DNA from: an uncultured Oscillospiraceae bacterium
Lineage (GTDB): Bacteria; Bacillota; Clostridia; Oscillospirales; Oscillospiraceae
Length of the DNA: 64,000 bases
NCBI GenBank assembly: GCA_910577525.1
Contig: CAJTLI010000004.1
Location: forward strand, 40,320 to 104,319
Direction of reading: 5' to 3'
Shown: piece by piece, positions 8,203 to 16,258 of the stretch
Position numbering within the stretch: the first letter of the stretch is position 1
Layout of the letters: each line of letters begins with the position of its first letter
Notes under the pieces: model-generated
Databases searched by the model: none
Told to the model about the DNA's origin: nothing
Seen by the model: only the letters and a program-made list of their open reading frames with translations
Translations under genes and position numbers: made by a program

Positions 8203-9663
8203 ATGAAAAAACAAGTATCTCTTTTGCTTGCAGCGCTGCTGCTCCTCGGCGCTCTGAGCGCGACAGCCGGCTGTACGCAGCCCTCCCCGTCCGCAGCGTC
8301 CAGCGCCCCCAGCGCCAGCACGGAGCCCGCTGCGGAGATCGCCGTGGCCAAGGCGTACATCATCGTACAGGGCTACGAGTGGGGCCCGGCGATCCCCAAA
8401 ATCGTGCTGGAGTTTGCCGAGGACGTGAGCGGCTTCGCCAACGACACCTTCGAGGTGGCCTTCGGCACCACCAAGCGCACCGTGAAAGAAGTGTACAGCT
8501 CCGACGCGGACGGCAATCAGGCCGGCGGCGGCAAATACCTCACCATCGAGATGGCGGTGAAGTCCAGCGAGGCCAGCCCCTTCGCCTACGACATGGAGAA
8601 GAACGCCAACATGTGGGCGGAGACCATGGACTTCAAAGTGACCGTGGCCGCGGGCAAGAGCTTCAGCGTGGGCAGCGCCTCCTACACGGCGGGCGACGCC
8701 TGCTCCTGCTCCGCCAAGGCGGAGGACCGGAAGGTCCCCCAGACCGTCGGCTGGGTGAAGGACACCGTGGAGTATCAGGAAGAGGGCAAGGATATCACCC
8801 TCACTCGGGCCGCCTGGGCCCCCGAGGGCGCGGACAGCGACAGCGGCAAGAACCCCCTCATCATCTGGCTCCATGGCATGGGCGAGGGCGGCACGGATAT
8901 TGATATCGCCCTGCTGGGCAATGAGGTCTCTGCCCTGACCGCCGAGAACGAGACCAACGTACAGAAGTACTTCGCTGTTGACGGACTGGCCGGGGCCTAT
9001 GTGCTGGCGGTGCAGACCCCCACCATGTGGATGGACACTGACGGCAGCTTCACCTTCAACAACAATAACGTGCCCGAGGGGGAAAAGCAGGAGTCCTGGT
9101 ACACCGAGGCCCTGTGGAAGGCCATCACCACCTATGTGGAGGGCAATCCCGACGTGGATACCAGCCGGATCTATGTGGGCGGCTGCTCCAATGGCGGCTA
9201 CATGACCATGAATATGATGTTTGAGCACGGCGATTACTTCGCCGCCTTCTTCCCCGTCTGCGAGGCCTATCTGAACCAGTGCGTCTCCGACGAGATGATC
9301 CAGCAGATCAAGGACTACAACATCTGGTTTGTTCAGTCCGAGGACGACGGCACGGTGAATCCCATGGAGTATGCCCTGCCCACCTATATGCGGCTGCTGG
9401 AGGCGGACGCGCAGAACATCTGGTTCACGCTCACAGACCATGTGCGGGGCACCGACGACCCCGAGCCCTGGAGCTGGACGGGCACCGGCACCTATGACGG
9501 CCACTGGAGCTGGATCTATGTTTTCAACGACCAGGTGACCACCCGCTTCGACCCGGCGAAGGTGTCCTCCGTGGCCGACCTGACCTCGGGGAACTGCACC
9601 GTGGACGGCGTAAACCTGTGGCAGTGGATGTCCGAGCAGAGACTTCCCCAGGCCGCCGAGTAA
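8203..9663 (+). CDS. Secreted lipoprotein esterase, alpha/beta-hydrolase fold
   Basis: This 486-residue protein starts MKKQVSLLLAALLLLGALS and has a lipobox ending in C at about residue 25 (SATAGC), followed by a Ser/Ala/Pro linker. Residues of about 45-190 look like an Ig-like N-terminal esterase domain. The hydrolase core follows: IIWLHGMGEGG (oxyanion strand), the nucleophile elbow IYVGGCSNGGY with serine in GCSNG, an acidic EDDGTVNP and a late histidine in YDGHWSW. It resembles prolyl-oligopeptidase-like and feruloyl/acetyl esterases that strip side groups from plant polysaccharide. AAAGGAGG lies upstream. The adjacent LytTR site suggests control by the element's own two-component system. 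Confidence 0.82.
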   Translation: MKKQVSLLLAALLLLGALSATAGCTQPSPSAASSAPSASTEPAAEIAVAKAYIIVQGYEWGPAIPKIVLEFAEDVSGFANDTFEVAFGTTKRTVKEVYSSDADGNQAGGGKYLTIEMAVKSSEASPFAYDMEKNANMWAETMDFKVTVAAGKSFSVGSASYTAGDACSCSAKAEDRKVPQTVGWVKDTVEYQEEGKDITLTRAAWAPEGADSDSGKNPLIIWLHGMGEGGTDIDIALLGNEVSALTAENETNVQKYFAVDGLAGAYVLAVQTPTMWMDTDGSFTFNNNNVPEGEKQESWYTEALWKAITTYVEGNPDVDTSRIYVGGCSNGGYMTMNMMFEHGDYFAAFFPVCEAYLNQCVSDEMIQQIKDYNIWFVQSEDDGTVNPMEYALPTYMRLLEADAQNIWFTLTDHVRGTDDPEPWSWTGTGTYDGHWSWIYVFNDQVTTRFDPAKVSSVADLTSGNCTVDGVNLWQWMSEQRLPQAAE

Positions 9664-9728
9664 AGCGGACGCCCCCAAACAAGTTGCTGGCCGGAGCGCC
9701 TTGAAAAGGGTTCTCCGGGGCAAATAAA

Positions 9729-10052
9729 GGAAGGACTGATTAGGCGCCGTTTGAAAATTGGCAGGATGCCCAGCGGCGAGGGATTTTTTCGTCAGGCGAA
9801 GCCGGTTTGACGCAGAAATACTTGGTGTATTTCAAGGAAAACTGGCAAAGCATGGCGGAAAAAGACCCGCTGTTTGGGTGTGCTGACAATTTTCAAACAA
9901 GCCCTAAATCGGCAAGAGCAGGCTGCAAATAAATTTTACGTCAGAATGCGGCGCGATTTCGCAGGAATAATTGTGTTTATGTCAGAAATTGCAGCAAAAT
10001 TACGGCGCAAAATTTCCGCAGGATGCCGCAGGCGCATTTAATCAGCGCTTCC
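9729..10052. repeat. Foldback element family 1, copy B (split by another element)
   Basis: Same ends as copies A and C (GGAAGGACTGATT at left, AATCAGCGCTTCC at right) with TAAA duplicated on both sides (9725-9728 and 10053-10056). After subtracting the nested insertion and its TA duplication, 160 bp remain, matching the 161-bp intact copies. It is more diverged than the other two copies, consistent with an older insertion. Confidence 0.85.
9743..9904. repeat. Foldback element family 2, copy A (nested)
   Basis: A 162-bp element with 69-bp arms and a 24-bp loop at 9812-9835. Terminal inverted repeats share GTTTGAAAATTG, offset 6 bp from each end. It lies in copy B of family 1 between duplicated TA dinucleotides (9741-9742 and 9905-9906). 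Deleting the element and one TA regenerates the GATTAAATCGG seen intact at 24661, a direct empty-site comparison. Confidence 0.9.
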
Positions 10053-10080
10053 TAAATGATTGAAACAGGAGGAAAAGAGT

Positions 10081-10713
10081 ATGAAGAAGGTACACAAAAC
10101 ATGGAAGGCCATCGCCGCGTTCACCCTGGCTGCGGCCATGACCGCGTCCCTGACCGCCTGCGGCGGCAGCGCCCAGGACTACGTGTTCGAGGCGGAGAAG
10201 GCCGAGCTGTCCGCCGCCTGCATGGTGGAGACCGGCCCCGAGTGGACCACCGAGCTCACCGACACCGAGGCCACCCAGGTGGGCTATTTCACCAGCGCCG
10301 GCGAGACCATCACTTTTAAGATCAACGCTTCCAAGGCCTGCTCCGCCACCCTGACCCTCCGGGCGGCCTCCGCCTGCGGCCAGTGGGCCGACCCCATGGT
10401 CTTTGAAGAGGTCGACATGTCCAAGGGCGAGTGCGCCAAGCTGTCCGTCAACGGCACCGATGTCGCCATGGAGGGCGTCCTCCCCGGCCTGGAGGCTCCC
10501 ATGGACTGGGAGGTTGCCTCCGCCTACTATAAGCACTACGGCACCGCTACCGCCAAGATCGACCTGAAGGCCGGCGAGAACGTCATCGTCCTCACCTCTC
10601 AGGGCTACAACGGCGGCCAGGGCGGCATCAACGTGGACAAGATCACCATCAACGCCGCCTCCGAGCTCACCTGGACCGAGACCGACAACTCCGACCGCGT
10701 TCCCCAGCAGTAA
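10081..10713 (+). CDS. Lipoprotein with a carbohydrate-binding-like domain
   Basis: A 210-residue protein with a lysine-rich start (MKKVHKTWK), a hydrophobic stretch and a lipobox ending LTAC at about residue 28. The mature part starts DYVFEAEKAELSAA and ends LKAGENVIVLTSQGYNGGQGGINVDKITI, the pattern of family 6/35-type carbohydrate-binding modules (EAE opening, GGINVDKI close). No catalytic domain is present. It probably tethers a sugar-binding module at the cell surface beside the esterase and the GH3 enzyme. AGGAGG lies 8 bp before the ATG at 10081. Upstream is the nested foldback pair, so no obvious promoter of its own is left nearby. Confidence 0.75.
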   Translation: MKKVHKTWKAIAAFTLAAAMTASLTACGGSAQDYVFEAEKAELSAACMVETGPEWTTELTDTEATQVGYFTSAGETITFKINASKACSATLTLRAASACGQWADPMVFEEVDMSKGECAKLSVNGTDVAMEGVLPGLEAPMDWEVASAYYKHYGTATAKIDLKAGENVIVLTSQGYNGGQGGINVDKITINAASELTWTETDNSDRVPQQ

Positions 10714-10829
10714 ACCATAGTCCGCGCGCCCGGCGCCCCCGCCGCGCATTCCGGCGGCGGGGGACGCCGGTTATGCCCCGGTCCGGGTTTTGGACCCGTT
10801 AAACAGAACACGATTTAGGAGGGATCTCT

Positions 10830-13800
10830 GTGGCAAAAGAAAAGGGAAAAAAGAAAAAGCTGAGCGCGAAGGCATTTACCGCCATTCTCGCGCCCTTTCT
10901 GGCCATTCTTTTGGCCTTCTCCATCGCGCTCCCGGTGATCACCACCTCCAGGTTTGACCTGGTGCTCCGCGACATCTTCGGCGAGGCGAAGAGCAGCAAC
11001 AAGGGCGGCGACGCCACCGCCAACGTGGACGCCACCTACTACACCCGGGATTTCACCGACTCCAAGGAGCTCCAGGCCGCCGAGCAGGCCTACACCCGCA
11101 AGGCGGGCGCCGAGGGCTTCGTGCTTCTCTACAACAAGGCCGAGGCGGGCAAGGGCCTGCCCGTGGCCGCCGGCTCCAAGCTGAGCCTGTTCTCCGCCTC
11201 CTCCGTGGACCTGCTGGCCGGCGGCACCGGCTCCGGCGTGTCCACCATCTCCAGCGACATGAAGACCGCCCTCACCGAGCAGGGCTTCTCCATCAACGAG
11301 GCGCTGTGGAAGTTCTACAGCGACAACCACGCCACCTACACCCGGGGCGGCGGCGCCATCATGTACGGCGGCTCTGAGGACTGGTCCATCAACGAGGCCC
11401 CCCTGTCCGCCATCCCCGACGCCGCTAAGACCGAGGCGGCGGGCACCACCCCCATCTTCTTCATCGCCCGCACCGGCGGCGAGGGCCGGGACCTGGGCCG
11501 CTACATGGGCGACTGGACCAAGGTGGCCGGGGACAAGGAAAAGCACTACCTGGAGCCCGACTCCGTGGAGCTGGAGGTCATCCAGTACCTGAACGACAAC
11601 TTTGACAACGTGATCATCGTGGTCAACACCAACAACGCCTTCGAGCTGGGCTGGGTGGCCGACTATCCCAACATCACCTCCGTGCTGTGGGCCCCCGGCG
11701 CCGGCGGCGACACCTGCCGCTCCATCGCCGACGTGCTCAGCGGGGCCATCAACCCCTCCGGCCACCTGGTGGACACCTTCGCCTATGACGCCTTCTCCTC
11801 CCCCGCCATGCAGAACATGGGCGACATGATGATGGTCAACGGCGGCCAGGACGTGGGCGCCGGCGTGTTCTACGACGAGGGCATCTACGTGGGCTACAAG
11901 TACTACGAGACCCGCTACTTCGACAAGGTTCTGGACCAGGGCAACCCCGGCGACTATGACTACGCCGCCGCCGTCCAGTACCCCTTCGGCTACGGCATCT
12001 CCTACACCACCTTCGAGTGGTCCGACTTCCAGCTGGGCCAGATGGATGAGAACGGCGATATGGAGATCTTCGTCACCGTGAAGAACACCGGCAGCGTGGC
12101 CGGCCGGGACGTGGTGCAGGTCTACCTGAACGCCCCCTACACCGAGTACGACAAGACCAACCACATTGAGAAGTCCGCCGTCACCCTGGTGGGCTTCGGC
12201 AAGACCGGCGACATCGAGCCGGGCCAGTCCGAGACCGTCACCGTCACCGTCAACCGCAGGGACTTCATCTCCTACGACGACGTCCAGGCCAAGACCTACA
12301 TCCTGGAGGCGGGCGACTATCTCCTCACCGCCGCCGAGAACGCCCACGCCGCCGCCGACAACTTCCTAGCCTACGGCGGTCAGACCGTGGAGGAGCCCCT
12401 GTTCGGCGGGGCCGACGCCGCCTTCGTGGGCAAATGGACCTATGACTACAGCGACAACGGCGGCGTGGACAACGTGACTTACGCCAAGTCCCTGGCCGGT
12501 GCGGACATCACCAACCAGTTCGACCACGCGGTGTACGACGAGCTGACCCCCCGGGACAAGTATCTGACCCGTCAGGACTGGGTGGGCACCTTCCCCCAGA
12601 CCCACGGCAGTCAGGACGGCAAGCGCACCAGCGGCTACAGCGAAAAGAACGGCTACACCTGGGAGGTGGAGGTATCCGACACCATCAAGAAGAACATCGA
12701 CGACATCGGCGCCGGCACCGCCTCCCTCAACCCCATGACCGACGAGGAGGCCGGCAAGCTGGCCGGTGAGTTCGGCAAGGAGGGCACCCTCCAACTGGTG
12801 GATTTCCGGGGCCGGGACTTCGACGAGGTGGACGCCGAGGGCGGCTGGGACCGCCTCATCGACCAGATGACCACCGACGAGATCAAGAAAATGATCCGCA
12901 ACGCGGGCTATCAGACCCTGGGCTCCACCGCCATCAACAAGCCCCGCGCCATCGACTTTGACGGCCCCTCCGGCCTGAACGAGGGCGGCGTCAGCCACGA
13001 GCCCTACTCCATCACCTACCCCTGCGCCGCCAACCTGGCCGCCAGCTGGGACCGGGAGAACTCCCGCCTCCACGGCTACTACGTGGGCGAGGACGGCCTG
13101 GCCGCCGACGGCAACTGGGGCAACCACACCTATACCGGCATCATCTCCGGCTGGTACGCCCCCGCCATGAATATCCACCGCACTCCCTTCGCCGGCCGTA
13201 ACTTCGAGTACTACTCCGAGGACGGCTTCATGTCCGGCGAGCTGGCCCTGGAGGCCTCCCGCGCCTGCGCCGAGAAGGGCGTGTACGCCTACATCAAGCA
13301 CTTCGCCCTCAACGATCAGGAGGACTACCGGAGCCATGTGGCCACCTTCTGTAACGAGCAGGCCATCCGCGAGATCTATCTGAAGCCCTTCCAGACCTGC
13401 ATTGAGGAGCGGGGCACCACCAAGATCAAGGTGCAGAACTTCGACGAGGAGACCGGCACCTACACCGCGGGCGAGATGGAGATCCCCGCCGTCATGGCCG
13501 TCATGACCGCCTTCAACCGCATCGGCTGCACCTGGGCCGGCGGCAACTACAACCTGATCACCGGCGTGCTGCGCAACGAGTGGGGCTTTGACGGCTCCGT
13601 CATCACCGACTACGACAACGGCGGCGTCATGGACACCGAGCAGTGCATCCGCGCCGGCGGCGACATCAAGCTGACCGCCTACGGCTCCAACGCCCAGCTG
13701 GACATGGACAACCCCGCCTCCCAGTACCATGCCCGGCAGGCCATGAAGCACGTGCTCTACACCACCGTGAACTCCAACGCCATGAACGGCATCGTCCACG

Positions 13801-13937
13801 GCGTGACCGTGTCCGAGCTGCCCTTCGCCAACTACTACTACATCCTCATCGGCGAGGCGGTGGTGGCAGCGGCCCTCATCGGCTGGGGCATCTTCGCCAT
13901 CGTGAAGCGCTGGAAGAAGGAGAAGGCCGGGGCCTGA
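10830..13937 (+). CDS. Circularly permuted GH3 beta-glucosidase, membrane-anchored
   Basis: A 1035-residue glycoside hydrolase family 3 enzyme. Domain order is reversed from the classic form: the C-terminal (alpha/beta)6 GH3 domain comes first (about 80-420), then a fibronectin III-like domain (about 430-510), then the catalytic TIM-barrel domain (about 640-970). The last contains GFDGSVITDYDNGG, in which the aspartate of the ITD motif is the expected nucleophile. A transmembrane helix sits at each end: residues of about 14-36 and ANYYYILIGEAVVAAALIG near the C-terminus, followed by KRWKKEK. The enzyme would release glucose from beta-glucosides at the cell surface. GTG start with TAGGAGGG upstream. 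Permuted GH3 enzymes are known in rumen and gut clostridia. Confidence 0.9.
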   Translation: MAKEKGKKKKLSAKAFTAILAPFLAILLAFSIALPVITTSRFDLVLRDIFGEAKSSNKGGDATANVDATYYTRDFTDSKELQAAEQAYTRKAGAEGFVLLYNKAEAGKGLPVAAGSKLSLFSASSVDLLAGGTGSGVSTISSDMKTALTEQGFSINEALWKFYSDNHATYTRGGGAIMYGGSEDWSINEAPLSAIPDAAKTEAAGTTPIFFIARTGGEGRDLGRYMGDWTKVAGDKEKHYLEPDSVELEVIQYLNDNFDNVIIVVNTNNAFELGWVADYPNITSVLWAPGAGGDTCRSIADVLSGAINPSGHLVDTFAYDAFSSPAMQNMGDMMMVNGGQDVGAGVFYDEGIYVGYKYYETRYFDKVLDQGNPGDYDYAAAVQYPFGYGISYTTFEWSDFQLGQMDENGDMEIFVTVKNTGSVAGRDVVQVYLNAPYTEYDKTNHIEKSAVTLVGFGKTGDIEPGQSETVTVTVNRRDFISYDDVQAKTYILEAGDYLLTAAENAHAAADNFLAYGGQTVEEPLFGGADAAFVGKWTYDYSDNGGVDNVTYAKSLAGADITNQFDHAVYDELTPRDKYLTRQDWVGTFPQTHGSQDGKRTSGYSEKNGYTWEVEVSDTIKKNIDDIGAGTASLNPMTDEEAGKLAGEFGKEGTLQLVDFRGRDFDEVDAEGGWDRLIDQMTTDEIKKMIRNAGYQTLGSTAINKPRAIDFDGPSGLNEGGVSHEPYSITYPCAANLAASWDRENSRLHGYYVGEDGLAADGNWGNHTYTGIISGWYAPAMNIHRTPFAGRNFEYYSEDGFMSGELALEASRACAEKGVYAYIKHFALNDQEDYRSHVATFCNEQAIREIYLKPFQTCIEERGTTKIKVQNFDEETGTYTAGEMEIPAVMAVMTAFNRIGCTWAGGNYNLITGVLRNEWGFDGSVITDYDNGGVMDTEQCIRAGGDIKLTAYGSNAQLDMDNPASQYHARQAMKHVLYTTVNSNAMNGIVHGVTVSELPFANYYYILIGEAVVAAALIGWGIFAIVKRWKKEKAGA

Positions 13938-14001
13938 CCCTTTTCCCAGCAAACAGCAAAAAGAACGCCAGTCATCTGGTGATTCTATACCTCCTCATTC
14001 A

Positions 14002-14038
14002 ACAGCAGGCGGGCTCCGAAAGGAGCCCGCCTGCTGTT
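14002..14038 (+). terminator. Strong hairpin after the GH3 gene
   Basis: Stem AACAGCAGGCGGGCTCC paired with GGAGCCCGCCTGCTGTT around a short GAAA-type loop. The following U-run is poor, so termination may need help, but position and stability fit. Confidence 0.7.
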
Positions 14039-14174
14039 GCCGCCTGTGGAAAAGGACTGGTTCGCCAAGCTCCCCGACGGTGCCCGGCGGAAAATCAGCG
14101 CCCAGGGGTACTATTTCCGCCCCTCCCCTCATAGGCTTGCACTGCCAGCACAGATCGAAGGGGGGAAGTCAGAC

Positions 14175-14315
14175 ATGGGGACCCCGCCGGTTCAACCCGC
14201 CAAGGGCGCCCCGCCGGAGCGGCGCCGGTATACCCGAATTGAGCGGCGTTTCTCCACACAGCGGAGCGCGCGGGAGCTCGTCCGGGACCTGCTGCGCGCC
14301 CACAGCGGAGAATAA
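14175..14315 (+). CDS. Small basic protein preceding the serine recombinase
   Basis: A 46-residue ORF with an AAGGGGGGAAG ribosome site 8-9 bp upstream. It ends 28 bp before the recombinase start. The sequence is rich in Arg (ERRRYTRIERRF), then STQRSARELVRDLLRAHSGE, which could form a short helix. I do not recognise the family. Position and size fit a recombination directionality factor or another small recombinase partner, but this is inference only. The frame extends back to 14037 without a ribosome site. Confidence 0.55.
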   Translation: MGTPPVQPAKGAPPERRRYTRIERRFSTQRSARELVRDLLRAHSGE

Positions 14316-14343
14316 CCACACATTGGGGAAAGGGGGGCCGCCC

Positions 14344-15933
14344 ATGGCCCGGACAAAACGGGATACAGCCTCCCAGCGCCCGGCCCGGGCCGTCTGGCGG
14401 GCCGCTCTCTACACCCGCCTGTCCCGGGAGGACGGGGACAAGCCCGAGAGCGACAGCATCGCCAACCAGCGGGCGCTGCTGGAGGACTTCGCCGCCCGGC
14501 AGCCCGATTTGCAGATCGCCGGACGGTACAGCGACGACGGCTTCACCGGGACAAACTTCCAGCGCCCGGATTTTCAGCGGATGATCGCCGACATCGAGGC
14601 CGGGAAAATCAACTGCGTCATCGTCAAGGACCTCTCCCGGTTCGGGCGGGACTACATCAACGCGGGCCGGTATCTGGAGCGCTGGTTCCCGGAGCGCGGG
14701 GTCCGCTTCCTGGCGGTCAACGACCATATCGACAGCCAGAACGGCCCCTATGACCTGCTGCTTCCCTTTAAAAACGTGTTCAACGAGCAGTACGCCCGGG
14801 ACATCTCCCACAAGGTCAAAAGCGCCATGCAGGCCAAGCAGCGCCGGGGGGCGTTCATCGGGGCCTTTGCCTCCTACGGCTACCGGAAGGACCCCCAGGA
14901 TCACAACAGGCTGCTGATCGACCCCTGCGCCGCCGCGGTGGTCCGGCGGGTCTTCGACCTGTATGAGCAGGGCACCGGAAAGCTCCGAATCGCCAAGCTG
15001 CTCAACGAGGAGGGCGTCCCCTGCCCCAGCGAGTACAAAAAGCTGAACGGGGAGCGCTACCGCAACGGCCAGAGGCTGTCCAAAACCACCTACTGGACCT
15101 ATGCCACCATCCACCGGATGCTGAACAACCAGATGTACATCGGCAACATGGAGCAGGGCCGCGCCCCCCGGCAGACCATGCACGGCAGAGCCAAACAGCT
15201 GGACCGGAGCCAGTGGACCGTGGTGCAGGGCACCCATGAGCCGGTCGTCTCCCGCCGTCAGTGGGAGCGGGTGCAGGCCCTCCTGACAAAGGACACCCGC
15301 TCCCCCGCCTTCGGGGAAAATATCGGCCCCTTCGCGGGGTTCCTGCGCTGCGGCGACTGCGGGCGGGCCATGAGCAGAACCGGCGCGGGCTACTGCTGCG
15401 GCTCCTACAAGCGCTACGGCCCCAGCGCCTGCACCCGCCACGGGATCTCACAGCGGGAGCTGGAACAGCTCGTCCTGGGCGATCTGAATCAAATCATCGA
15501 AAAGGCGGGCGATCTGAGATCCCTGGCCCGGGAGGCCGCGCCCAAACGGGAGCCCCGGAATCTGCGGGCGGAGCGGGAGCGGACCCGGGCAAACCTGGAC
15601 CGGGTGCACCGCCTGAAGCAGTGCGCCTATGAGGATTACCGGTCGGGACTGCTCGCCCAGGCGGATTATCTCCGCTACCAAGAGGATTATACCCGCCAGG
15701 AAACGGCCCTATCAAACCAGCTGTCCCGGCTGGAGCGGGAGAGCCCGGAGGAGCCTCCGGAGCGGCCCTGGACCGCCTCCCTGCTGGAGCGGGGAAGGCT
15801 CACCGAGCTGGACCGCGCCACCATGGCCGAAGCGGTGGGGGAGATTCTGGTGTTCGAAGACGGGCGTCTCGCGGTCACATATCTGTTTTCGGACGAGGAC
15901 GGAATTTTAACCGGCCCGGAGGGAGACCGCTGA
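14344..15933 (+). CDS. Large serine recombinase (site-specific integrase/excisionase)
   Basis: A 529-residue member of the large serine recombinase family. The resolvase domain begins AALYTRLSREDGD with catalytic Ser27 and includes DDGFTGTNFQRPDF, VIVKDLSRFGRDY and YARDISHKV. The recombinase domain spans about 190-330 (YGYRKDP, TIHRMLNNQMYIGNM). A zinc-ribbon domain follows, with CGDCGRAM, a CC pair and CTRH. The C-terminal coiled coil holds two arginine/glutamate-rich helices (about 400-490). It would act on attP and attB with a 2-bp crossover. It is 91 bp from attR and reads toward it, the usual place for an element's integrase. TnpX and CisA belong to the same superfamily. The start has AAAGGGGGG upstream. 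Confidence 0.93.
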   Translation: MARTKRDTASQRPARAVWRAALYTRLSREDGDKPESDSIANQRALLEDFAARQPDLQIAGRYSDDGFTGTNFQRPDFQRMIADIEAGKINCVIVKDLSRFGRDYINAGRYLERWFPERGVRFLAVNDHIDSQNGPYDLLLPFKNVFNEQYARDISHKVKSAMQAKQRRGAFIGAFASYGYRKDPQDHNRLLIDPCAAAVVRRVFDLYEQGTGKLRIAKLLNEEGVPCPSEYKKLNGERYRNGQRLSKTTYWTYATIHRMLNNQMYIGNMEQGRAPRQTMHGRAKQLDRSQWTVVQGTHEPVVSRRQWERVQALLTKDTRSPAFGENIGPFAGFLRCGDCGRAMSRTGAGYCCGSYKRYGPSACTRHGISQRELEQLVLGDLNQIIEKAGDLRSLAREAAPKREPRNLRAERERTRANLDRVHRLKQCAYEDYRSGLLAQADYLRYQEDYTRQETALSNQLSRLERESPEEPPERPWTASLLERGRLTELDRATMAEAVGEILVFEDGRLAVTYLFSDEDGILTGPEGDR

Positions 15934-15959
15934 GCGCGGCGTCCCTCCGGGCCGGTTTT
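15909..15959 (+). terminator. Intrinsic terminator of the recombinase gene
   Basis: AACCGGCCCGGAGGGA pairs with TCCCTCCGGGCCGGTT and is followed by a T-run. It overlaps the last codons of the recombinase and would insulate attR. Confidence 0.85.
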
Positions 15960-15986
15960 GGCATGGAACGGGCGGCTGTCCACGGC

Positions 15987-16226
15987 TCAGCCCGGGAAGA
16001 CAAACGTCCGCAATATAGCGTTACCCCAGGCCGCGTCGAAGCTGATGGACAGCACCTTGTAGTCCTTCTGCACGCAGTATATGGGCAGCTGCCTGACGGA
16101 GGCGGCGGCCCCCACCACGGCGGGGTGGTTGACCACCCAGAACATCAGCACCGCCGCCAGGGCGCAGGCCGCCCCCGCGATCACCTTCCGGCGCAGATAA
16201 ATGATCTTTGTTTTGCTCTCTTCCAT
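15987..16226 (-). pseudogene. pdaB: PdaB-type polysaccharide deacetylase, N-terminal segment (interrupted gene)
   Basis: The frame starts at ATG 16226 with GGAGGGG upstream. It encodes a short cytoplasmic stretch, a transmembrane/signal-anchor segment (VIAGAACALAAVLMFWVV) and then YKVLSISFDAAWGN, the first NodB motif of PdaB proteins. From 16024 the frame runs into the element, adds ten unrelated residues (AILRTFVFPG) and stops at 15987. As it stands it lacks all later catalytic motifs and must be inactive. Its missing continuation is at 5209-5794 on the same strand. Restored protein: 262 residues. Both fragments keep good coding sequence, arguing that the split is recent or that the intact gene is still used. 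Confidence 0.9.
16009..16030. other. attR of the recombinase element
   Basis: Element arm CGCAATATAGCGTTAC (16009-16024) runs into the core CCCCAGG (16024-16030). To the right is pdaB coding sequence (SFDAA codons on the minus strand). Confidence 0.8.
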
Positions 16227-16258
16227 TGCATGACCCCTCCGATGCTCAAATTTGCTAT

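Larger units (their letters stand above)
5795..16030 (+). mobile_element. 10.2-kb serine-recombinase element inserted in pdaB
   Basis: Boundaries are set by the 7-bp direct repeat CCCCAGG at 5795-5801 and 16024-16030, exactly where the pdaB reading frame breaks on each side. Contents: LytTR regulator, GHKL kinase, esterase lipoprotein, CBM-like lipoprotein, GH3 beta-glucosidase, small ORF and a 529-residue large serine recombinase reading toward the right end. No phage structural, replication or conjugation gene is seen, so this is a minimal integrative element with sugar-degradation cargo. It also hosts a foldback element containing a second one (9729-10052). Confidence 0.88.

Noticed and set aside
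10815..13952. Two long open frames opposite the GH3 gene
   Set aside because: Low-complexity Gly/Val/Ala shadows of a well-recognised enzyme; no ribosome sites or motifs.
14037..14174. Extending the small ORF upstream of the recombinase to 92 codons
   Set aside because: The extension begins inside a terminator-like hairpin and lacks a ribosome site; the ATG at 14175 has a strong one.
5795..16030. Classifying the element as a prophage or conjugative element
   Set aside because: No capsid, tail, replication, relaxase or type IV secretion gene was found between the att sites.
5209..16226. The pdaB split as an assembly error or chimeric join
   Set aside because: Both junctions share the same core, the join is in frame, the reconstructed attP is palindromic and a serine recombinase lies at one end; chance misassembly would not give all four. 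Reads should still be checked.
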